A stretch of DNA of 64,000 nt from Mactromeris polynyma (GCA_032209605.1 JASFXZ010000016.1:16306001-16370000); one strand, 5' to 3'; positions 1 to 12,553 are shown, counted from the stretch's first letter. Translations and numbers: made by a program. The notes: a model not told the origin generated them from the sequence alone.

Positions 1-1012
1 AGGTTCTGACATCTTCCCATAAATAGTATTATCAATACTACTTGAATGACATTGATCTGCAATGACTCTGAATTCGATCCATATAAAGATGTTTTTTCAG
101 TATCTTTTCGATATCCTTTTTTCTAGTTATGTCGTAATGTTTTCTGTCAGGCATGGTTTGACGTCAGTAAATCGTACATCAAAAGAATTAGTTGATAAAT
201 AATGAATGTGGAATCGTTTTAATTAACTGCTCGTTGTTTGAGCTATAGATGATTCTAGTCCACCATCCGAACATAAATCTAGGACGCACTAAGAGACACA
301 TTGATAAACGATCTGCAATTTTGAATCGGATATATGTATTGTGCTGAATAAGCAAAAACGGGATTTTACGACGTTCCGGGCGAGTACCTGCATTTAGCCC
401 GGTCGCTAAATTCATTTACGGCATATTACAATCTGTTTGGGAAATCAATAGTGAAAGGCAATACGGCAAAACATAAACTATTATCTCCATGCAGCCATAT
501 CAGAACGACACTTATTCGATACGATGTCGTAAAATGATGGGACAATAAACCGTTTTACGGCACTTCAAAATACTCTTGTCAACGTTTTAGGGCAAAACGC
601 CGATTATGTCCATATCTAAAATGAACAAACATCTTAAAATGGACATTATTTGAAATGCATATTCACGCCAAGCGAAATCGTCTGAAGTGCAGAACATTGA
701 GTTTATAACCCGTTGACGATATCGCCTTTTTGTGTGGAAAACTGCTGACGAAGCAGAAATTTCCCTCGTGCATGCGATCTTACATTCTAGGCAAGTTTCC
801 AGTCCAGACGGAACAGTTATAAAAGGCGCCAAGAAAACTATAAATATTACTTAAGAAATGACAGAATGTTGTTACCTTGAATATAAACATTTTACACCAT
901 AACATCGACCTTGACCTCCCGTTATACGATATAGCGTTTTATTGTAAAGGTGAAAAATGCAGAGCAGACAAGGTCACGGTTACAAATCATAAATTCCTCA
1001 GACAAATCTATT
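1..1012. other. intergenic, no gene recognised
   Basis: AT-rich sequence with no recognisable protein, RNA gene or repeat family. Two short minus-strand open frames (75 and 81 codons, near 188-415 and 587-832) have no recognisable domain and are expected by chance at this composition. Confidence 0.5.
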
Positions 1013-1952
1013 CGAAGAAGCGCACACAGGGAGTGTCACAAAACAATGCAACACAGTCCAGGAGGCGCACACAGGGAGGGACACAAAACAATACCACACA
1101 TACCAGGAGGCGCACACAGGGAGGGACACAAAACAATACCACACATACCAGGAGGCACACACAGGGAGGAACACAAAACAATGCAACACAGTCCAGGAGG
1201 CGCACACAGGGAGGGACACAAAACAATACCACACATACCAGGAGGCGCACACAGGGAGGGACACAAAACAATGCAACACAGTCCAGGAGGCACACACAGG
1301 GAGGGACACAAAACAATGCCACACAGACCAGGAGGCACACACAGGGAGGGACACAAAACAATGCAACACAGTCCAGGAGGCACACACAGGGAGGGACACA
1401 AAACAATGCCACACAGACCAGGAGGCACACACAGGGAGGGACACAAAACAATGCAACACAGTCCAGGAGGCACACACAGGGAGGGACACAAAACAATGCC
1501 ACACAGACCAGGAGGCACACACAGGGAGGGACACAAAACAATGCCACACAGACCAGGAGGTACACACAGGGAGGGACACAAAACAATGCAACACAGTCCA
1601 GGAGGCACACACAGGGAGGGACACAAAACAATGCCACACAGACCATGAGGCACACACAGGGAGGGACACAAAACAATGCCACACAGACCAGGAGGCACAC
1701 ACAGGGAGGGACACAAAACAATGCCACACAGACCAGGAGGCACACACAGGGAGGGACACAAAACAATGCCACACAGACCAGGAGGTACACACAGGGAGGG
1801 ACACAAAACAATGCCACACAGACCAGGAGGTACACACAGGGAGGGACACAAAACAATGCCACACAGACCAGGAGGCACACACAGGGATGTGACACAAAAC
1901 AATACCACACAGACCAGGAGACACAAACAGGGAGGTGACACAAAACAAGACA
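1013..1952. repeat. 45 bp minisatellite, about 20 units
   Basis: A head-to-tail array with a 45 bp period, for example units starting at 1381, 1426 and 1471. The core is CACACAGGGAGGGACAC followed by AAAACAATG. Two unit types differ at ACAGTCCAGG versus ACAGACCAGG and alternate between about 1261 and 1560, giving a 90 bp higher-order period. Because 45 is a multiple of three and the unit lacks stops in several frames, long open frames run through it on both strands. On the plus strand one reads as a 15-residue Thr/Gln/Asn/Arg repeat (TQGGTQNNATQ...). That frame has no ATG upstream within the unique part, so I treat the array as non-coding. Confidence 0.93.
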
Positions 1953-2379
1953 CAAATTAATGATAAGGACAATTAAAAACTAAAAAACGCAGCATGGATC
2001 TATCAACGTTTGAATTAAATCCAAACTTTATCATTCTCCATTAAATAATACCAGCTCAGGGCACTTCCATTCTAAACCAAATATACTAGACAGGGGCTAT
2101 ATGTTTCTAAAAGCGTCAAATTATGTTATTGAACTTATTTCGCTAATATACATATTTCGTGTTTATGATGCGTTCCCGAATTTCTTGAACAATAAGTGAA
2201 TAATTATAGCTCTTATTTATTCTATATAGAACCAGAATCGATAGGTCTGCTTTTCCAAAATGTCGTTTATGTCAATGTAAATCAAGAAACAGGAGAGTTA
2301 ATCGACCGCCAGCAGTCTGGTATATTGTGAAGCTGAAACATCGTTATAATGATTGTTTGTTGAAATTGTGAACTTGGAG
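1953..2379. other. intergenic, nothing recognised
   Basis: AT-rich sequence between two arrays, with no open frame or repeat I can assign. Confidence 0.4.
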
Positions 2380-2545
2380 AAAACAGAAAGGAACGGAATG
2401 GAACATAAAAGAACGGAACGTATTGGTACGGTGCGGAGTGGAGCCACGATGAGTAGGAATGGGTCGTCACAGAACGGAATGGAACGGAGCGAAACGGAAC
2501 AAAACCGAACGAAACGGAACAGAACGGAGATATTTCAAATTCAAA
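2380..2545. repeat. degenerate GGAAC/GGAAT pentamer repeat
   Basis: An imperfect run of GGAAC, GGAAT and GAACG pentamers, densest at 2470-2530. The overlapping short open frames (Glu/Arg/Asn-rich on plus, Phe/Ser-rich on minus) follow from the repeat and are not genes. Confidence 0.75.
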
Positions 2546-5099
2546 AAGTGTGATGACCACAGAAGAGTCGCACCTATTTCGGTATTCGAACCCTTAACCC
2601 CCTGAAAAGGTGTCCAGAGACACAGAACTCGACAGTTAACGGGTGCTGTATAAACTTGAGGTTTGAAGCAGTTTAATGTTTCTATAATAGTGCCTTTTAT
2701 TGTCAGCATCGTATGGCTTATTTTTAACAAAGAACTTCAGTACCTGCTTTAACAGTTCTGTGTTGTTTGAATATCGTAAAAGTTTCTATATACGGCGTGA
2801 AATGATTGTTAAGAAATTTTCAAGTGATATACGGCAATGAGATTTATTCCAGGCGGGTGATTTTCTTACCCGGATATGACGTATATTCCGACTTTCATTA
2901 CCAGCGTCTATGAATTATCGCCTAATTTATCGGCAGTTTGCGAACACGTCTTCCTAAACAAAATCTGCCATGTTTTCTTCCAAGAGAATCGAATGTATCG
3001 CTCTTCTGCATCTATAGAAACGTATTAATGGCTTTGGTTGATAGAAATTCTGAAGATATTCGGAGAAAAAGCAAAAACGCCTCTCTCTCTATAGCTTGAA
3101 TTTTCTATTAACCAGCCCACGCAAAGGCTGGGACTAATTTTATTCCGAATAACTTGTTGACCGGACGGCTTCCAAAACCAATAAGCATGTATTGATTTCA
3201 AGATATCCTTGTAATATTACGAAAATGATTTACTTGACAATGTCCATGAATTGCTTTCGCTGAAGATGATGCAACCCACGTGACTATGGGATCGTCCTTC
3301 CTGAATAATTAGAAGATTTCTACGTTTATATATTCCGTAAATGGTAATTTTCCTAATATATCATTCCCGATTCCATGGCAATTTTGTTAAGCGCGCACTC
3401 GCAAATTGTATGAAATAAATTATTAGCGTTTCTGACTAAAATTAAAGCCAATTTGCTTATAATAATCGTATTTCAAGACATGGTAGTGTTCAGAATTGCT
3501 GTGGAATTGTTTAAAACCGACTATTGTATTGGATAAATACTTAAGCATCAATATCAGCACTTTACAAGAAAGAATTTGCACCCCCACCAAGATAAATGTT
3601 ATGAAAATGGTACGGAGTCCCTAGAGTGGCATTCGACACTGTTTTGCACTGTTGTTGTTTTTAAATTTTATTTCGGAGAAACAAAATAATATTTCCTAAA
3701 AATGAATGTAGCTCTATCGCGTAAAACGAAATACATGTAATTCGTAAAAACGCAATAAAATCACATGTTGGGCCTCCGTGATTCAGTAACTAGCCAATCT
3801 TTCTAAAACAGCACACATGTCCACTTAAATATGTACATTGAAAATTGACTTGAAGTGTGTTCTTAATTTTGAAGTGCTCTTATTGTGGGGGTGGTCTATA
3901 AGTGAGGTTTTACTGTATTTTTTCCCCGAAGAAAAAACGATAGTTACATCTATCTTGTGAAGTTAAAACTAATTAGTACGTAGACAAATTTGACGTTAAA
4001 TGCTTTGGTATATTTTCCCCCAAGTAGCTTACATCATGCTCAATATATCTGACGTATTGTCATAAACTAACAAAATCCAAAACAAATGATTTGCCTTTCT
4101 ATCAAATACGTGAATTACAATGATAGACTGTGCCTAATAATTTGAGAAAAAGTCACATAATACTAAACCAGACAAGAGTCATTAATTTCCCACGTGACCA
4201 AAATCCATACATAAAGCTCCATGGTTCCCAAAACATGGACATTACCATATATGGTCATATGCTTCGGCCTCGTTCGTTTTTTCTCCGATATTCATACCAC
4301 GAGTAATAAATACTCAGTATTATTGTTGAAGTCGCAAATTGGATTTTCATGGCACGAAAAAGACTGGTCGTAAATTTTTTATGCCATCTTTCAGTTAGTA
4401 TTTAGCTTTAATCAGTCCAAGATAAAGTGTTTCTTATTCTCATTGGATGATCTCCGAGGAATACAAATGAGGAGAGGTTTTGTCGGCTTACAGAATGTCA
4501 AGGTCATGCTTTATTGATGGAACATTGGCGCGGAATTCTGTAAATGAGATTTTCCCTACCATATCTAATTGGTCGGCAATTCCCATTTTGTATCAGCAAG
4601 CTGATAATTACATCCGAGCAATATCTTCCACAACTTGAAGCAAACTGTCCACCGAAATAGAACCGCAATTATATTACCTAGAGAAGTGTGATCTATTTAA
4701 ACGCTTATACAATTGAGTGTTAATTTGATAATGTTTTTAATTTTAGATTGAGAAAATAAATCAGTGCGTTTTTCTTTGTTTTTCCTTACAAGCGACAATA
4801 AGATGTCCAGACAGCTCAAATCTAGATCTAGTTGTTGACGTTTCCCAGAAAGGGGACCACTGTAAAGTCTGGTTTAAAAAATCAGTCTATCTCAATATTT
4901 CCGCCAAAGTTGGCATTTTCCAAGAACATTGAGCTATGTTATATAGCACAGGCTAGTATGTGTCTGCATCAAATGAAAAACATGTTTACCGAAATATTAG
5001 GATAGGGTGAACAGATACGGATATTTCATATCAGCTTCTTGTAAGCCAACAGGTGCATAACTACTGGTCGAAAGTTCTAACTCGTTAGTACGAATCATT
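2546..5099. other. intergenic, no gene recognised
   Basis: AT-rich sequence without a credible open frame. TACGGAGTCCCTAGAGTGGC near 3612 resembles the terminal repeat of the element at 6319-6546 and may mark a decayed relative. Bases about 4885-4945 resemble 30296-30352 (shared CAAAGTTGGCATTTTC). Confidence 0.4.
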
Positions 5100-5232
5100 G
5101 CAGCTGAACCTCGTTTATTCGACAACAACCTTTTATCCGAATACTTGGTATCATCCGAAATACATAAAAGTTCCCGATGAGCACGTCGAGTTGAAATGGG
5201 CTATCCGAAACAATGTATCATTCAACATGAAA
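5100..5232 (+). mobile_element. family C MITE, decayed copy
   Basis: Contains AACCTCGTTTATTCGACAA and then TTGGTATCATCCGAAATA, the core shared with the copies at 33601, 38308 and 56996. The far end is too decayed to place exactly. Non-autonomous, with no coding capacity. Confidence 0.6.
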
Positions 5233-5367
5233 TTTCGGACCCGATTAATTCGTACTTTTGATTTTTGATTTTAGAAAGCTGAAACATTTCTGATTTAAAG
5301 AAACCGTGAAAAAAATCAACGTAAGCCAGAACATATCCCGTTCATTGTTTAAGGTCATGTTTAGTTA

Positions 5368-5664
5368 TTCGGAAGAACAACAGGTTCTATGGCAAATTTT
5401 CGACAGTCGCATCGCCTTAATAAGAAAACTACTTTTTTCCGGAGGTGGCGCAAGAATAACAGGTAAGTGAGTCGGTTAAAAATAGTTTAAAATCTGGGCG
5501 TAACCTGCATAACATACTCAATACTGGTAGAAATATTTAGTGGGCAGTTAAAATTTATGGTTCAACAACGGACAATGAAAATTCGTACTTTCTGTGAATC
5601 TTGAAGTGTTCAATACAAAACCAGTGTTCAATACCGGACAACTTCAGTGCTTTCAGCGCTTTGA
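5368..5664 (+). repeat. dispersed repeat family G, copy 1
   Basis: About 300 bp aligning along its length with 28408-28709. Shared blocks include GGCGCAAGAATAACAGGT, CGTAACCTGCATAACATACT and ACTTCAGTGCTTTCAGCGC. The two copies are in the same orientation and differ at perhaps one base in seven. No terminal repeats or open frame are visible, so the class is unknown. Confidence 0.8.
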
Positions 5665-6318
5665 TCATTATATTGAAGTGCAAGCTCTCAAATAGAAAAT
5701 AAAATGGCAGGCTTGCTCCTTTGACCAGTATATAGTGTATCTCAGCGCAAGCAAAAACAAATCGGGCCGGAAACCAAGCTAATGAGAAACACTACGCAAC
5801 TGGTTCCCGCATTTGACATTTCACGGGTAGATGATCAAACAGTGGCTAATTGACAATGAGTGGAAATGTAACGCATGTACCCGATGAACTCATTCTTTGG
5901 TTAAACAAAAAATGATAATGACTGCGATATCTGACATTTAGTGATGTGTAACCTTAGGTATGAGTGCACAATTTCTGTAACATTATTTGATCGCTTCACT
6001 TCACCGATACACAGATTTATTAAGTGTGACACTAATTGAATATCGACAAACTACTTAGGATAGAAAACCGCTTGTTATTCTGGAAAAAAAACTAGAAGCT
6101 TCGTAAGAATGTGTGGCTAACGAGGTAAGGTCTTTTAGTATATGGGACTCTCAACCAGTGTTTCATAACAGAAGTTTTTTTTATACAGTGAACGAAAGCT
6201 ATAAGAGTTATTTACCGACAGAAAACAAAGCAAAACAAACACATGTATCGTATCATAAATGACAAATTATCAAGGTAAAACAGTCATAATAATTAAATTT
6301 ATGAATAAATATTTACAT
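5665..6318. other. intergenic, nothing recognised
   Basis: AT-rich sequence with no credible open frame or repeat. Confidence 0.4.
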
Positions 6319-6546
6319 ACGGAGCCCGTAAAGTGACATTCCATACTTTTATTTTCGAGCTACACTTTTATTTTTATTTCGTATTTACGAATTAGTTTGT
6401 CGTCTGTTTGAGTAGCTTTGCCAATTCGTATTTACGAATTAGTTTGTCGTCTGTTTGAGTAGCTTTGCCAATTCGTATTTACGAACTATTATTACGTTTT
6501 TACGAAATAAGAAAAGAAATGGAATGTCATTTTAGGGACTCCGTAC
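6319..6546. mobile_element. MITE with 26 bp inverted ends and an internal 47 bp tandem duplication
   Basis: The left end (ACGGAGCCCGTAAAGTGACA...) and the right end (reverse complement ACGGAGTCCCTAAAATGACA...) form about 26 bp terminal inverted repeats with roughly three mismatches. A 47 bp segment beginning GAATTAGTTTGTCGTCTG occurs twice in tandem, at 6389 and 6436. TTACAT flanks or nearly flanks both sides and may be a target duplication. There is no coding sequence. Confidence 0.7.
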
Positions 6547-7147
6547 TTACATGCCCTAAAATGAAAACATACGATAATATACACATAAACATACATGTAT
6601 TTCATTCTAGTTAAAATATGGTATTACAAGTAGATATACAGAAAGTACAGAACTATACAATGTCATTCATCATTTTAGATTCCGTTATTTTCATTTCACG
6701 ACGATATAGAAAGAAACTGAATTTAAGTTATGGTCCTATCTTAAATGGTCACCAAACGTTTTACGCTATAAGTAGAACATTTGTAACAACTTCCTTGTTA
6801 CACTTTGCTCCCTCTCCCCTCCCCCCTCTTTTTCTTTCTCTTAGTTCTTTTTCAAAAACGCTTATTTTTTCAATACTTACAATAGAGTTTAAACATTTTT
6901 GTTAACATTATAATCACTTAAACCAATCTCGTACCTGTTGGAAATGTATAATATTAAGTAGAAGACCTATATAAGTCATTGGCTTTCGGTCTGATCCTTT
7001 TTACATTAACTACTGAACAAACTCGTTTCATGTAAAATGTTGTATATTGTATTGTATTATTATGATGTTCATAGTATGTAAATAAAATATGTTTAAATTA
7101 AATGGTTCACAATGATGTAACAACGTTACGGAAACAGCTGTTCACTA
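6547..7147. other. intergenic, nothing recognised
   Basis: A 95-codon plus-strand open frame (6618-6905) runs partly through a C/T-rich stretch and has no recognisable domain. It is not annotated as a gene. Confidence 0.4.
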
Positions 7148-7329
7148 TGTTAAAACCTCGTGCTAATAATGCCTATATTTGGACCTATGAAAACTGATCT
7201 CAATATTAAGTTGACCTTAATATTGAGGTTGAATAAAGAGCAAAACAGTGAAAATGGACCAGAAAATTGTGTTCTTAATTTCGAGGTGGTCTTATTATTG
7301 ATATTGTCTTTAGGCGAGGGTTTAATGTA
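7148..7329 (-). mobile_element. family A MITE, decayed
   Basis: Reverse-orientation copy. It keeps GACCTTAATATTGAGGTTGA, AATTGTGTTCTTAATTTCGA and GAGGTGGTCTTATTATTGA. Both outer ends are mutated from the CAGTAAAACCTCA consensus. Confidence 0.75.
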
Positions 7330-8528
7330 TTTTTGAAAATAGAACTCGAAGTATTTAAATTTCTTTAAAACAACAATACCTGCTTCTTCGTTAGGCACTT
7401 GACAATTATATTGGTGAACACGTTATTTCCTTTATAAAGAGGATAGATTTATAGACTAATTTTGTCTCCTCTTCAGAGAACTAATTTACTCAGAAACATA
7501 CGGGTATTCTCTACCTTTATCGTACTGGCATCTATCGACCCTGGCAATCTATGAGACGTTTTACGTGCAAAACATCGCGTGCGTTGTGTCTAAATTGCAC
7601 TCGAAAGGCAACTTAACCAGAAATAATCAGTTTTAGACAATGTACTACGGTCTTATTATCCACTTAAGGCACAAATCCGAAGATCTCCGAATATTATTCT
7701 TTATCAGCTTATTATTGACTTTCATCACGCGTCGTTGCCAATAGCAACGAACGTAAACTATCTCGATCACCGACATGTGGCGCCACCTATGATATGAAAT
7801 TAATGTGCTACTTTTAATTTGTAAAGTCTTGCGTCTTACAATCTGACGAAGTTCACGAATCAAGTCAGTGATATGCTATAAATGTTGAATGCTACTTTAT
7901 AATAAGAAATGGGTAATCTATATTAAGTATTAGGCCTTTTACTAACCCTCTGTGGAAATATGTGGGTGATAACGGAAGCATGATAAATAGGGGTCAGTGT
8001 GGGGGCGACATCGTTTTGTTATCTAATACATAATACTGACATTTTATAGCTCCTGAATACAGTTCGACCTCTCCAGAGTGACCTCCCTTTGTACATATTT
8101 TACTTTTAAAGTAAGTAGGAGTGTTTGTTATGTGCGGTTTCAAATCTAGAAACCAATTTATCTCCTATGTGCGTGCTCCTACAGATTTGGCTGCTTCAAA
8201 CGCCTCGGTCTCAGACACCAATATAATTTCGATCAATATCTTGACTTAAATGTACTAACGTCCGTATATTTGGAAGTCCTTTATGCAAAGACTTTTGAAT
8301 GACACTGGATTACACAAATCTGTTCACGCTGTTTTTCCGACAGTATTTTAGTTGTGTTCGGTGCCCCCCTTTCGGTCTCTTATTACTGATTTTCTTGACC
8401 TGTTCCGTGATGTATTCCATCCATTAAACTTTTCACCCTTGTTGTCCGCTACATTCTCCCCTAATTATTCATCAAAATCGACCAGACCCTTCATAAGTGC
8501 CTGTTTTTTTGTGAATTGCTGTTTTCCC
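7330..8528. other. intergenic; one CTCF-like motif
   Basis: No gene recognised; open frames of 62-72 codons are not convincing. GCGCCACCT at 7780-7788 (AGGTGGCGC on minus) matches the core of the animal CTCF motif but could be chance. Confidence 0.4.
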
Positions 8529-8600
8529 GGTGGTCTGTGAGGGGAAGCGTTGTCTTGTGCATGTAGCGTTCCCTGTAACTACTTAGTCTCTCTTTAACCA
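8529..8600 (+). repeat. dispersed repeat family H, copy 1
   Basis: About 70 bp shared with 20348-20415 and 52577-52650. The common pattern is a GAGG...GCATTGT half, then TGTATGTGGCGTTC-like sequence, CTGTAACA and a TCTCTCTTT tail. The class is unknown; it could be the tail of a SINE. Confidence 0.55.
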
Positions 8601-8624
8601 ATGTTCCTGGGCTACCAACCAGTA

Positions 8625-8790
8625 CAGTAAAACCTCAATAATACGACCACCCTTGGGACCCTTTGAAAATGGTCTTATTACTAAGTTGGTCTTAATATCG
8701 AGGCAAAACATTGAAAATGGACCTGTAAATGTTGTTCTTACGTTGGATGTGGTCTTATTATTGAGGTGGTCTTTAAGTGAGGTTTTACTG
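8625..8790 (-). mobile_element. family A MITE, complete copy
   Basis: Starts CAGTAAAACCTCAATAATAC and ends GAGGTTTTACTG. TA lies directly outside both ends, as expected of a Tc1/mariner/pogo-type TA target duplication. The interior repeats the GGTCTTATTATTGAGG motif. It has no coding capacity. Confidence 0.88.
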
Positions 8791-10435
8791 TATTCTTATG
8801 GAGGCTCAAGAGATGGCCGCTCTGGAGAGGTTGTCGAGAAATATCTGGTCATCTACCTATGGTTTATGAGGGGTAAATCGTCAGTTGTGTCTGGACGAAC
8901 TGTTTAGCACTGTTTGGTAACTAAATACCACTTGTTAGGCCAACTGACGGTCGTATATATCTAGAATGTTGATAAAAAAGGGCGTGTGATACTTAAACAC
9001 TAAGTTCTGACAAATCTGACAAACGTGTGTCTCAAGAAACATCTAAGTTACTATAAGTTCAAAATAATCATTTCTCGAAGACAATAGCACGCCTTAAGAT
9101 GGTTTTAAGTCTTTAGTTGATGGTAGAAAATACAATCTCTGACAGGTGAAATATTGATTATCCCTCTCTTTAAGAATTCAGAGCGGCTGTTTCACCGTTC
9201 TCGACTGAACTAATTGAAATATTGATATTGAAAACATCAAAGGTTTTGATCATTAATTCAATGACATAATTATGTGATTTTAGTGTCAGATATTACAGAA
9301 TTGAAGTAGCATGTGTTGAATAATACAATAGCTTTTGTTTACGCAGAGTGAACTAATTTTTTTTGAAATCACATTCACAATGAACGTGTTGATTAAAATT
9401 CCGTATTTGATTCAGAACAATATTGCCTAAGCGAGAAAGGATATATTGAATATTTGAAAATAAATACAGTTTTTTTTCAGCCATTTTCCGGTTACAGTGA
9501 AAAGGTTTGGTTTTTTACTACAGTAATGTTGGGGAACAGAAGCTCTACTCTACCGGAAGTTTGAATTTTGTTTTGAAATTCGTCAGCAATATTCGTCAAT
9601 AATAACCGAACATATCCGAATGTAGCGTTCCTTCCAAAATCACAATAGATCTGTCTGATTAATTTCATTTACATGTCCTCGTCAATTTCACATACAATGT
9701 ATGAGTTGCATTACTTTAATATCCCGTTATCAGGACAATCGAGAGATTAGATGTAATGTATTTTCTAATGACATAGCCCCATTAAGGGATAATTGAAATT
9801 GGCTGACATCTCTTTGTTGAAAACGCTTTATGGCAGATTAGATTTGAGGGCTAAAACATAAACTTCTGCTCGAGAAATGTGTTCGATTTGATAAAAGGCA
9901 TCTGATTTCTAATTCAGGTAAATTTCCATAGTAACATTGTGCTTGGCCTACATTTCTGAGAGTCTGGAAGTACCCTGCCTGAAGCTTATGGTGGAATATT
10001 TCCACGACAATTCAATTTAACATTGGCAGAAAATCTAAATGATTAGAACTGATGACAATACATTAGTGAGTTAGCCTTAACAAACAAATGTTTTGTCTCC
10101 AATTATTTTTCCAAAAAATGTCGGTCAAATCTAAATTGCTTAATCATCTTATTTTCTTAAATGTTTTAACACATGTTGTAAAAAGGCAAGCTCGTGACTT
10201 TAATCGATCTTGTCTGACTTTGTGGGAAAAAGTTTGGAATAGGAGGCCAGCTATATATATTGGGGGTAGGTTGAAAAATTTGAAACAATCTTTTCTCGAG
10301 GTCTGTCACTATGCAAAACATGTGGAAATTGCGTTTAAATGAGCATTTGGTTTATAAGCCGTCAGAGAAAATGCTTCAAAAGACAAAGATTTCCATTTGA
10401 CAATCATCTAAGACTATCAGCTGATTAATTAACGA
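8791..10435. other. intergenic, no gene recognised
   Basis: AT-rich. The longest open frame (84 codons, 10088-10342, plus) has no recognisable domain. Confidence 0.4.
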
Positions 10436-10790
10436 AGAAACAGTGGTCCGAAAAGTATTTAATTTCGAGCGGTGGACTCAATTTCATTTTAAGTTAGATT
10501 ACTCACAATTGCAGCAGAACTTCACTTCAAGATCATCTGAAATTAAAACTACCTCTTTAATATTTTATAGTTTTCTTTCATATTAACAAGAAACAGTGGT
10601 CCGAACAGTATTTGATTTCGAGCGGAGACCTTAAATTGAGAGTTTAAAAGGGGTTCAATTTAATTAAGTGTTAAAATTGATCAGTAATAATGCCTAGCTT
10701 CAAATAACAATAAACTGAAATTTAAACTGCCTCCTTAATATGATGATATTATCATGGACCAAATTTTCTATTTTCTTTCATATGTTAACT
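10436..10790 (+). repeat. two-unit tandem duplication, about 150-200 bp
   Basis: CAGTGGTCCGAAAAGTATTT near 10441 recurs as CAGTGGTCCGAACAGTATTT near 10593. A later block ending in TTTTCTTTCATATTAAC recurs with a short insertion before 10790. Two diverged direct repeats. Confidence 0.7.
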
Positions 10791-11766
10791 GCATAATCTG
10801 ACCACTTCATTCAATAAGGCCGTATTTCATTGCCTCGTTTTCGATTTTTCTATTTTTTCTTTGAACTCAATCAACAGACCACCTCATTATATAGAGGTTA
10901 CAGTGTAAATATTTATCAAACATCTTATGCACGAGACAAGATTGCTCCGAGTAACTATGGTAACCGTCATAACATCAGTGAGGTCGGCCAGAATATGTCA
11001 ATGTCATTTCCATGTTTGTAAATAACCGGGTTTCACGTATAACCGGGTTTTAGCATATTTCCCATTTCCGGAAAGCACGTAGCAAGCTAATTGTATAAAG
11101 CTCGTCTTCTGATTTGGTCTGTACTACTTAATTGCCAACAAATCAATACATTCTCCAAGCATATGGGAAAAACCAATCACCATTGCATGTCAGAGTTCGT
11201 ACCAGGTCGGGAATTTAATCCTAACCGAAGTTCATCTGGTACGCCGAGTAATTCCGGATTGATTTTTTCAATACGGGTATTATTATAGCCGGCATAATAA
11301 AACTAGTTTTAATGACAAAAGCCATATTATTGGCAATTTAAATTGAATACGTTGCTCATAGTTAGCTGTTTGAAGCAGGTAGAATAATTTCAGATTAATT
11401 GTGATTTGCTTCGTGACAGAATTGTCCTCATTTTACTGTTTTATCTCATTGATACGTTGACGCCTTTGATAAATATTCATCCAAAGTCCATTGTGTGGAA
11501 ATTTTATGTGTAATAGTCAATTTAATAGTCAATAGTCAAACAAAGGTAAATTTGATATGTAGCTCATGTAATGTATTTTAAAACAACTAATTCACTGATC
11601 AATGTTTTGCCCGACTCGGGGCGGGGCATCAAGCATACCATGGGGATTAAGAAATGCTGTAAAAATATGTTTTCTTATTTCCACCTTTTTGAAAACTTTT
11701 GGTTTAAATAGAAAGTATTTTTGTTGGATGAAATGCAATTAGAGTGGTATGAAACTGCCTTGTAGA
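10791..11766. other. intergenic, nothing recognised
   Basis: Two 63-65 codon plus-strand frames without recognisable domains. AACCGGGTTT occurs twice near 11025-11050. No gene supported. Confidence 0.4.
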
Positions 11767-12553
11767 TAGTTCCCACATCTACAATATTTACCTCCCTTGT
11801 TTTGAATGGCTAGTTCCCACATCTACAATATTACCTCCCTTGTTCTTAATCATCAGCCATTTTGATAGTCAAAACTGATAAGCACTTATGGGAAATTACC
11901 AAATATGTGATTATTGAGAAAATACCAAGAGGATTTGCATGTGACAACCATTTTCTCTTCAACTTCTGCCCATCTAAGCATTATGAATAAGGTATCTGAT
12001 TATTTGATCATCGTTTACATTATATTTCCTATAAATAAGGGAGGTAACTATTGTAAATGTGGGAATTATCTATTCAGAACAAGGGAGGTAAATATTGTAA
12101 ATGTGGGAACTAGCCATTTTAGAACAAGGTAGGTAAATATTGTAAATGTGGGAACTAGCTATTCAGAACAAGGGAGGTAAATATTGAAAATGTGGGAAAT
12201 ATATATTCAGAACAAGGGAGGTCAATATTGTAAATGTGGGAACTAGCCATTCAAAACAAGGGAGGTAAATATTGTAAATGTGGGAAATATCTATTCAGAA
12301 CAAGGGAGGTAAATATTGTAAATGTGGGATCTAGCCATTCAAAACAAGGGAGGTAAATATTGTAAATGTGGGAAATATCTATTCAGAACAAGGGAGGTAA
12401 ATATTGTAAATGTGGGAACTAGCTATTCAGAACAAGGGAGGTAAATATTGTTAATGTGGGAACTAGCTATTCAGAACAAGGGAGGTAAATATTGTTAATG
12501 TGGGAACTAGCTATTCAGAACAAGGGAGGTAAATATTGTTAATGTGGGAACTA
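11767..12553 (+). mobile_element. family E MITE with its ends amplified in tandem
   Basis: The left end (TAGTTCCCACATCTACAA, then ...TTTACCTCCCTTGTT) occurs twice, 44 bp apart, at 11767 and 11811. A unique interior follows (about 11855-12035). The right side is an array of about 12 units of 44 bp, each the reverse complement of the left end (core GGGAGGTAAATATTG then AATGTGGGAACTAG). The interior matches 25300-25500. The array therefore arose by tandem amplification of the element's own terminal repeat. Confidence 0.88.

Noticed and set aside
877..1938. 353-codon plus-strand open frame with 15-residue repeats, and long minus frames over the same bases
   Set aside because: Frames stay open on both strands because the 45 bp unit is a multiple of three without stops. 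The plus frame starts at a TTG and has no unique domain.
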